NCBI GenBank assembly: GCA_949317995.1
Contig: OX439051.1
Span: 36,707,250-36,771,249, forward strand
Origin: Acholoe squamosa
Lineage: Eukaryota; Annelida; Polychaeta; Phyllodocida; Polynoidae
Length of the DNA: 64,000 nt
Direction of reading: 5' to 3'
Made by a program: the position numbers and the translations under genes
The notes under the pieces: generated by a model
Told to the model about the DNA's origin: nothing
Databases searched by the model: none
The model's input: only the letters and a program-made list of their open reading frames with translations
Part shown: one piece after another, positions 57,301-64,000 of the stretch
How positions within the stretch are numbered: position 1 is the first letter of the stretch
Layout: each line of letters begins with the position of its first letter

Positions 57301-58632
57301 CTTAAGGCATAGAGCCTCGGTCAGCGTCACACCATCCACTTTACGACCCTTGTCTATAGCCGCAAGCATTTGCTCGTTCTGAAAGGAAGAAAGAACATAA
57401 AATAGTTTGCATTTTTTATAGTTTCAGTTTAAATATCCTCCTTTGAAAAATAAGTTCATTGATTTCAAAAGACGAGAAGAAGCAGGTTCTTACATATAAA
57501 ATTATTTTTTCGTACCATGTGATGATTTTTAGGAAAGAATCACTAAGAGAAAAAGAAAAGAGAGTTGAAACATTTCTTTTACCTTAGCTTTGACCTTCCA
57601 GAAGTAATCGTTTATATGGTTCCTCATCTTGTCTATGTTGCGGTCCTCGTTCTTCACACTGTTCACAGTGGCTGAAAAATTTAAAGAAAAGCTTCTTTGA
57701 TATGGAAGAAAAAAAAATTTCTATGTCTATGCTTGGTTTATCTTGTTTAAAAAAAAGGCAAGGTATGAAGTGATAAATATAAAAAATATTAAAGGGAAGA
57801 CCTCAATTAATTCATGGACACATTAGACATAAACCAAAGTAAAAAATGAAGACAAAAAAAAGACTCACCTAGGACAGTGTCCCAGCCTTCCTTCCTCAAT
57901 TGACCAGAGTTTTTACCTCGAGCTTTCAACAAGTGCTTTTGGTTATAGCACGAGTAAAACAGAGCCCTGTGTTCCCTGTCGTTCCAAACAGACTCCTTCT
58001 TGCTAATAGTTCCTCGTGTGGTTTTTCGAGGAGTGACAGGGCCAGGTACGTCTTCTATGTTATCCTCGTCACTGATTTCACTTGAGTCTTCCACGACATA
58101 TTCCTGCTTAACTTTAGACATGGTTAGTATCTCAGACAGCTCAAAACTTTGGTGATGCTCCGATACCTCCTCTCCTGGACGAACTTCCATATAACTGTCG
58201 TCCTCGTCAGTGGAGCTCAAGTCGTAACCTTTTTGGTACTGATAAATAAAAAAAAATTACACTAATATTATATTACTTCTGGAGGAAACCACAGGAAGCA
58301 GAGGGGGGGGGACATTTTCTGTCATAATTAAACTTTAAAACACAAATTTGGATGCTTCTTTTAACAGAAGTCAGGGTAGGATAGGTAAAAGAAGAAGAAA
58401 AATGCTCTATAGGCACAAGGAAACTAGCCAGCCCTACAGGGAGGAAGAGAGAGACAGCCATATAGACACAAGAGAGAAGGGCGTGTGCTTTTACTCTATT
58501 ATCGCTCATGCCGGCTGGCGGAGAAATGGAGATAACAGAAAAGAAAAGACAGAACAACTTTGAATACCACTGTTATGCTGAAGATCGGAATAGATGAAAC
58601 AAGATTGCTTTCATCAGTAAACTTTAATTACC
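54381..58632 (-). pseudogene. Third Harbinger gene: long SANT-domain protein with acidic repeats, two apparent frameshifts
   Basis: Minus-strand exons: a 5' exon ending at 58632 with no ATG found, then 58238-57869, 57671-57583, 57378-57276, 57064 to about 56400 (3' junction unresolved), 56350-56138, 55906-55772 and 55604-54381. The first ATG is MEVRPGEE. The N-terminal domain (SVWNDREHRALFYSCYNQKH, LRKEGWDTVLATVN, MRNHINDYFWKVKAK) resembles Myb/SANT trihelix domains. Then come Lys/Pro/Ser-rich disorder, an acidic VDDDIVDMTG stretch, RRSPRLQ, a helical segment, and a 20-21-residue acidic repeat (ETEGNEATE...LKE type) present about four times. The C-terminus is basic (KSKKPKKG). One-base frame breaks lie near 55265 and in a 10-G run at 54487-54496. 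I read it as a ~900-residue DNA-binding accessory protein of unknown role. The breaks may be real or assembly errors at homopolymers. Confidence 0.6.
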
Positions 58633-58639
58633 TGTGTTT

Positions 58640-58965
58640 CGTCGAAATACAAGGTGCAAGCCGCAGTCAAGTAACTCTCCACCGTTCTTTGTTTTGGCAG
58701 CGGTGGACTACCCGGAAGTGACGTTCAGCAGTATATAGGTCAAGTTTCGCTGGTGTCCCGCACTTATTTCTCGCTGTGCTGAACCCTCGTTGCTCTTACG
58801 AGGAAATCGGAACGACGATTACTTTCCTCGTCTCGTTTCGGCTATGAGACTCGCTCGGGAAAGGCAGAAGGTATTGTGTAACGGGTGTGAAAAATGCTCG
58901 TATCTTTTCTCGCCCATGTACGAGGAAGCATCATAACGAGTCCTCTTTCATTGTGTAACGACCTC
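58640..58965. promoter_or_regulatory. Right subterminal CTCGT/ACGAG cluster and terminal inverted repeat
   Basis: CTCGT/CTCGC or ACGAG occurs about ten times from 58765 to 58945 (for example ctcgttgctcttacgagg, cctcgtctcg, gctcgta, gtacgagg, taacgag), then TGTAACGACCTC ends the element. The region also lies upstream of the outer SANT gene, so it should hold that promoter. Confidence 0.6.
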
Positions 58966-58968
58966 TAG

Positions 58969-59120
58969 GTCCAGTTTGTATATTTTGAAATGATACCCAG
59001 CCTGTCTAGGTTTTAAAGTATTGAATACTTTTTTAAATCTTCAACTCCCACACCCCAAAAGTGCATTATTTTGCGAGATTACCTGCTCTTCGAATTGTTT
59101 ATTTACTTCTAGACATTTAT
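58969..59120 (+). repeat. Interspersed repeat D, copy D2, right part
   Basis: Resumes the D sequence after the Harbinger element: 'ttttgaaatgatacccagcc', 'aactcccacaccccaaaagt', 'gcattattttgcgagatta' and 'tgctctt..attgtttattta' match 39819-39960. The similarity fades after about 59115. Confidence 0.7.
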
Positions 59121-60899
59121 TTTTGAATATATGAGGGAAAAGTTAAGAATGCTAGGCTACATATTCAAAACTTTCACTGACCTCAATATTTAGCAATGAG
59201 GTGTAATGAAAAGTTCTTGGTGCAGGGATTTCATTTTTGCTACACCTTAAGGCATGTATTGTAACATTTTGGACATAAAATCTGATGATATTTAACAGCT
59301 TTTATTACTGTTTGTTTAAAAACGTTACATATGTGAGGGTAAATAATTATGGTTTTACACCACAGGCTATAAAAACTGATGCATTAGGAGTAGGTGACTT
59401 GGACCAACCTTTCTAACAAGCCAAATTATAGGGCTTTCAATAAAATAAAGTGTTGTTAAATAATATTAAGTTTGTGATTTCATTGGTTCTCAGGCTGGTG
59501 AACATCCTTCACTGAATCACCCCATAATGTGACAGGATTTGCGAAAATGGGGCTTAGTGCAGGGGGTCCTAAGACCCTTTTTCCCAGTACATGTCATATT
59601 ATGTTCATATCAAATAACAGGCATAGCCACTAGATTACTCCTGGGACAACAGGGCTAGACCATGCCCAGTAGGAGTGGATTATTGGGTAATGCAAACAGA
59701 CCACTGCAATTAATGGAGGATGAACTAAAATCAAAGGACAATAGTCAGGAGCAGTTTTCAGGAAATCAGGAAAATTGGTAAGGCAATTTTGAGTAGAATT
59801 CTTTGTAGAGTTGGATAAGAGTAATTCAGGTGTGCTGAATCCAAATCTGCCATATATGTCAGTTGATATTTTCATCTTTTACCCCCAAAAATGCAAAAAA
59901 ACAAAATGGCTACCATTTTAAGCTTAAAAATAGCTGATTTTCAAATACGTAAGATGTTGCAGCCTAGTAAAAAAGGTGTTCCATGAATCAAATTGAATGT
60001 GCCATGTCCTCAAAGATGACCTTTGATGTCTGTATTATTAGAAATTTCAAAATTCAATATGGTGGTCATTTTTTATGTCTGGTGCTTTAAAATAGTTTGG
60101 ATGAGCCAAAATCATGTACCTCTGACAGGTCTTTAATTTCCAAGATGGTGGCCATTTCCCAGGATGGCCAACTGAAGTGTAAAATTTGATGTTAATTTGT
60201 TTCCAGACTTACAGTTTCCAATTTGCACACTTAGGATGCTTTTAAAGCAGCACTTTGATGGGAAAATGATCATTGTATATTGTAATCATTTCAATTACAG
60301 CATGTAGCTCTGAAGTCTTTTATAAAATATGTACTGCTATGCATCTACAGTGCTATGGAAAAGTACTACTAAACTATTCCAAATAAAGTCCCATATGTCT
60401 GACATGAATCATGGATACTCCTTTTACACAGGGTGCACCTTCTACATAAGATATTACAGTAATGCCCAGTGTATTCTGAAGTGATTAGTTGACTTAAATC
60501 CCTTTTGAAAGTCAAAGGCTGGGACCATAGCAATGGGGTGGAGCCAGGGATAGTATATGTCCCCTAGGATGTGTTACTGAAAGCATAGTCTATGGGAAGA
60601 GTGTAACAGGCCACCCCCTTTACCCCCCCCCCCAAAAAAAAAAATGTAGGCTGCTTTGTGTGTTCAGTATTGATTACTATAGAGGATTAGGTGGTTTATG
60701 GAACTGTGGCAAACCTTTATCAGGTTGATACCAGATGGCAAGAAAGAACAAACTAAACCAAAAAATGCTGCTGAATCAAAAATTTATAGTCTTGTTTCTC
60801 AGAAATTGATCAAAATTACCCAAAAATGAGGGCAGATGATGAAAATATTTTGAAAATGAAAAAATAATATTGAAAACTATTGGAACTATTTATAGATAC
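59121..60899. other. Unassigned non-coding stretch
   Basis: AT-rich sequence with no ORF above 81 codons and no splice pattern or repeat I recognise. A C-run followed by an A-run lies at about 60624-60642. Confidence 0.35.
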
Positions 60900-62600
60900 A
60901 ACACATAAATCAAAGTTCATACCCAATCTACATGTCCAAATGTGCATCACTCTGCCTATCCAACATACTGCCTCAGGCCCTCATGTCTACTCTATATTGT
61001 TCATCTGAGCCCTAATGGTTAACAGTGCATTCCTTATTGTGTAGACCTACTGTTTTAAGTCTACAGGTCTACCATAAAAATGCCTATCATAAAGCCTCCC
61101 TATCCCTCATGGCTCCTATCCCCCAGCCTGCATATCACTCATACTTACTTTACATATGCCTTTGCCTCTTGAATTATTATGCTTATCTGTATATATGCCT
61201 CACCATGCTTATCATTATGGTAGCTTTCTATCCAATTTGCTTCACATCCCTCTTGATGTCTATTCTTCTCTTCTTATCCCCCATGCTGCATATAACTCAT
61301 GCTAAACGTAACTTAAAAATATGGGTAATTTTCATTTTTTGGGTCTCAACTTTCGTTGCCTTTGTCACACTGCTCTAGAATATTCCTCGGGTCGAATGGA
61401 CGGGGTTAGAAGTTATAGCTGTAAAGCAGACATATAGATCTAAAAGTAACTTTTTTATTTAAGGATTCGGATGATTTTTAGGAGTTTTATCCTTGGAAAT
61501 TCACTAAAAGTTGCACTTTTTACAATGTAACACCCCCCTTTTTCTTGTTTGATCTAGTTTAGGTCCATGTACATTCTGTTTAAGAATCCAATATCTGTTT
61601 TAGTTAATCATAGAAGGCTGTCAGATGACACAGAGAAGATATATTGAATGGTGCTGAAAGTATTTATCTAGATTTTTGAGGATAATCATATGTATCACTA
61701 AATTTAAGGCAATGTAAGTTCCGGAAACCTGACCACAATGTCCTTTTTTTTAGTGCAAAATCCTTGCAAAATCACCAGAAATTTGTTCTATGTGAAAACT
61801 TTGTCCATACCAATTATCAAAGAGATATCCTAATAACGTTCAAATTCATGCCATCATCTCATATTATGCAAAAGTCGTTTAACTTAGCTAACAGACTTTA
61901 GGCAGAAGGAGAGGACAAAAAGAGGTTGTTTTCACACTATATTGAAGCATCTACTCTCCTTGAAAGTTGAGACCCCTAAAATATAAAATTGACCTCATAC
62001 ATAACTTTTAATTAGCGTTGAAAATACAGACATTGAAAACTGGTTTTTAACAATTTTTCAATGTTTTTCTACCAACAGTTTTACCCAAACCTAATGAAAA
62101 CCTTTTACAAATGCTGAAAGAACTTTTTTAGCCTAGTGGGATATATACCATGAAGGATAGGCAACCTGAAGGATAGGTAAACCAGAGGATAGGTAGTATG
62201 GATGATAGATAGATGTATGGTTGAGGTAGACTGTTAGATTGATACTTTAGGGGATAGGTTGATTAGATTTGGTCATCATAATGAAGATTGATCATGATGG
62301 CCAGGAAAACTATAAAGTGAGCATGAGGGATAGGACCTGTATTCAAAAGGATGGGCAACAAGGGGGATAGGTAACAGTTTAAGAGATAGGCACGGAGAGT
62401 ACCTTGTAAGGTGAGCATTATTTAAAGGAAACATGGATGCTAGGTAATAAGACAGAAGTCAAACATGAGGGATGTGCAGAGTTAGGGGATAGTCAACATG
62501 ATTGATAGGTACAATGAAAGATAGGCAGTTTGAGGATAGGTAGACTAATGGAATGTACAGAGAAAGTTAGGTACAAAGGTAAGAGGTAAACTTTGCATTC
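60900..62600. repeat. Foldback region with GATAGG-type arms
   Basis: Plus-strand CCTATC and CTTATC strings ('tgcctatcataaagcctccc', 'tccctatccctcatggctcc') at 61080-61290 face GATAGG strings ('aggataggcaacctgaagga') at 62150-62580. Inside, GGGTCTCAACTTTC (61341-61354) is exactly complementary to GAAAGTTGAGACCC (61962-61975). The arms are degenerate tandem repeats, as in a decayed foldback element. The hydrophobic ORF at 61025-61378 is a by-product of the pyrimidine-rich arm. Confidence 0.5.
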
Positions 62601-63112
62601 AAGCTTTTTGAGGGAAACCTGTCCTAACACTCATGACAGTGACACACCCATAGCCGTAGTGGATTAAGCGCTGTGACCTGGTCCCGGGACCAAGCACACG
62701 GCGGGAGATTTGGTGACGCACTTATAGGCAACATGAGAATCACCTTGGTTACAGCCAATCAAAATATGTCAGTTACGCACGGGCCTGCGGCCCGCATATA
62801 CGACTGCAAGCAGAATAATAAAATACACATAAATTCCCAGTTCAAATTTACTTATATAAAGGTAAATGAATGTGTCAGACCCGAAGTGGAATATCTTCCC
62901 ATTCATTTGTAGTCAATTGGTACTAATTTGGCAGCAATCTGGCAGTAGAAACGTCAGAATCTTTACGTTTCTGCAAAGCATTTTTAATCATGATGGATAC
63001 GATAGTGTGATTTGGTCGATAGCATATTTTTTTTGTTATAGTATTGCAGTTGAATTATAATCTTAGATTGAAGTATTGAATTCCTAAACTTCTGATAGCA
63101 TTTTGTTCATTA
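62601..63112. other. Unassigned stretch
   Basis: Contains a weak tRNA-like string near 62655 ('gccgtagtggattaagcgct') with no matching B box. No gene recognised. Confidence 0.3.
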
Positions 63113-63300
63113 AGTTACTGGCCCTAGAACTGGAACCCGCACTACAGGCGCTCCTGAACAGGCCCAGCTGTTCAGTGTACCTCAAGAGGGAAAATACTTC
63201 AGGCGCACTTGGTGAAGGCCATACTGGCATTCCAGCCGGTCATTCTCATTCACCTTTGGCTCGCGAGAGGCTCAGGAGATCCAAAACTAGACGACTGTAG
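63113..63300 (+). pseudogene. DIRS-like ORF1 tail fragment (second copy)
   Basis: LALELEPALQALLNRP matches the LEPALQALLNRP motif of the left element (748-800), and the DNA similarity continues through 'caggcgcacttggtgaaggcc' and 'cctttggctcgcgag' to about 63280. A small deletion after 'ctcaagagggaaaa' shifts the frame relative to the left copy. It has CAG where the left copy has the 877-879 TAG. Confidence 0.6.
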
Positions 63301-63302
63301 TG

Positions 63303-63348
63303 AGTTACCAAGATGGCCTTTACAAAGAGTGAAGGCCATTTTGGTAAC
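63303..63348. repeat. Hairpin at the ORF1-recombinase junction
   Basis: GTTACCAAGATGGCCTTTA and TGAAGGCCATTTTGGTAAC are complementary with two mismatches across an 8-nt loop. It lies exactly where ORF1 similarity ends and recombinase-side sequence begins. Confidence 0.65.
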
Positions 63349-64000
63349 ACCAGACTCACCAGGGCAGCCCTGGTACGGGGGCCTGCAACAGTCCGGGTGG
63401 AGAAGACTCAGATTAAGGAAGGCCAAAGGGAACCTTTGCCACCCAGGGAAGCCATCCAACAAGGAGCGTCTGGCAACAACACCCCTGGTAATCTTTTGGA
63501 CATTCTAGAGATAGAACTATCTCGACAGAGTTTTGACGGGAACTCCATCTCGCTTATTACACAAGCTCATCAACTGGCCACGCAAAAGACCTACCACACC
63601 TACTTGAGAAAATGTTATGCTTTCTGTACAGACACTGACATACCCATCCTACAACCAACGATCCAACAGATCTGCAGCTTCCTAGCTAAACTAGCGAAGG
63701 ACAAGAGTGGTTACACCGCACTAGGTGGACATCCTGTAAACCTCGGACAATGCTACCATCACCCTTAGAGAAGTCTCTATGGGCCACTTTGCTCCTACTT
63801 GTTACGTCGCAAAGGGGCCAAACCATCGTCAGCCTTTCCATCAAAGACCTGAAAATGGGCGATAAGGTAGTTTTCAAAATGATAAAACTCCTAAAGTCTA
63901 ACAGGTTGGGGCACCCCCTCAATACGATCGTCTTAAGGAAGTCTGACCAAAACCCGAGGGTGTGTGTGGTCAGATGCCTGCAAGAGTACCTAAGTCGCAT
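63349..64000 (+). pseudogene. DIRS-type tyrosine recombinase, frameshifted and cut by the window end
   Basis: The first frame (to the stop at 63768) gives ATQKTYHTYLRKCYAFC and QICSFLAKLAKDKSGYTAL, the helical core-binding (SAM-like) domain of a tyrosine recombinase. Further on, in another frame, WATLLLLVTSQRGQTIVSL followed by IKDLKMGDK is the start of the catalytic domain, with its conserved Arg in QRGQT. At least one frameshift, and probably a deletion between GYTAL and the catalytic part, separates them. The remaining catalytic residues would lie past 64000. The recombinase integrates circular DIRS cDNA. No RT or RNase H lies between ORF1 and this region. Confidence 0.65.

Larger units (their letters stand above)
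43987..58965. mobile_element. PIF/Harbinger DNA transposon, ~15 kb with a nested retroelement, three genes
   Basis: The ends are 12-bp perfect terminal inverted repeats, GAGGTCGTTACA at 43987-43998 and TGTAACGACCTC at 58954-58965. Flanks are CAG (43984-43986) and TAG (58966-58968). The uninterrupted paralogue D1 reads 'ggttaattaggtcctgtc' at the same point, with TAG at 39816-39818, so a 3-bp target duplication with one later change is likely, as expected for this superfamily. Without the nested retroelement the element is about 9.8 kb, large for Harbinger. It holds a transposase gene (+) near the left end and two SANT-protein genes (-). The transposase and the inner SANT gene converge; the outer SANT gene starts near the right end. 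Introns and AATAAA signals mark it as a eukaryotic transcription unit set. Confidence 0.85.

Noticed and set aside
61025-61378. 117-codon hydrophobic ORF resembling a membrane protein
   Set aside because: It comes from a pyrimidine-rich foldback arm; hydrophobicity is a consequence of T-rich codons.

Overview
The window is AT-rich invertebrate-type metazoan DNA. It holds spliced transposon genes with GT-AG introns, tRNA-derived SINE-like modules, foldback MITEs, minisatellites and an envelope-bearing LTR retroelement. No bacterial operon, rRNA gene or recognisable host gene was found. The repeat mix fits a marine invertebrate, but the sequence does not fix the species. Almost everything that can be named is mobile or duplicated DNA.

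Layout. 1-1590: 5' part of a DIRS-like tyrosine-recombinase retrotransposon, with a nonsense codon in ORF1. 1640-4830: a degenerate minisatellite, then a 52-bp minisatellite. 4831-10870: mostly unassigned, with an 84-nt foldback and the most diverged copy (C) of a segmental duplication. 10920-18450: a very large inverted-repeat (foldback) structure whose arms are built of ~105-bp and ~88-bp tandem repeats around a 3.35-kb loop. 18770-19260: a GCTGGGTTTT-type minisatellite carrying a MITE. 20493-26430 and 35103-42420: two paralogous copies (A and B) of one segment. Insertions present in only one copy expose empty sites in the other. 30610-34030: a smaller local duplication. 43052-43986 and 58969 onward: a repeat (D2) split by a large transposon; its uninterrupted paralogue (D1) is at 38611-40225.

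The centrepiece is a ~15-kb PIF/Harbinger element (43987-58965) with 12-bp terminal inverted repeats GAGGTCGTTACA. It encodes a complete-looking five-exon HARBI1-type DDE transposase (+ strand), a NAIF1-like Myb/SANT protein (- strand), and a third long multi-exon protein (- strand) with its own Myb/SANT-like N-terminus. The two SANT genes share three intron positions and phases (1, 0, 1) and an identical 89-nt second domain exon. This points to a gene duplication inside the transposon lineage. CTCGT/ACGAG motifs cluster at both element ends and at the internal promoter.

A recent 5.15-kb LTR retroelement (48837-53985, - strand) is nested inside the Harbinger element. It has near-identical LTRs and an ATAT target duplication. 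It carries gag with a zinc knuckle, a canonical GGGAAAC -1 frameshift site, a pol frame in which most of pol is deleted so that protease-like sequence runs into an integrase C-terminal domain, and an F-type envelope gene split by a frameshift.

63113-64000: a second DIRS-like fragment, in which an ORF1 tail is joined to a tyrosine recombinase and the reverse transcriptase region is missing; it runs off the window.
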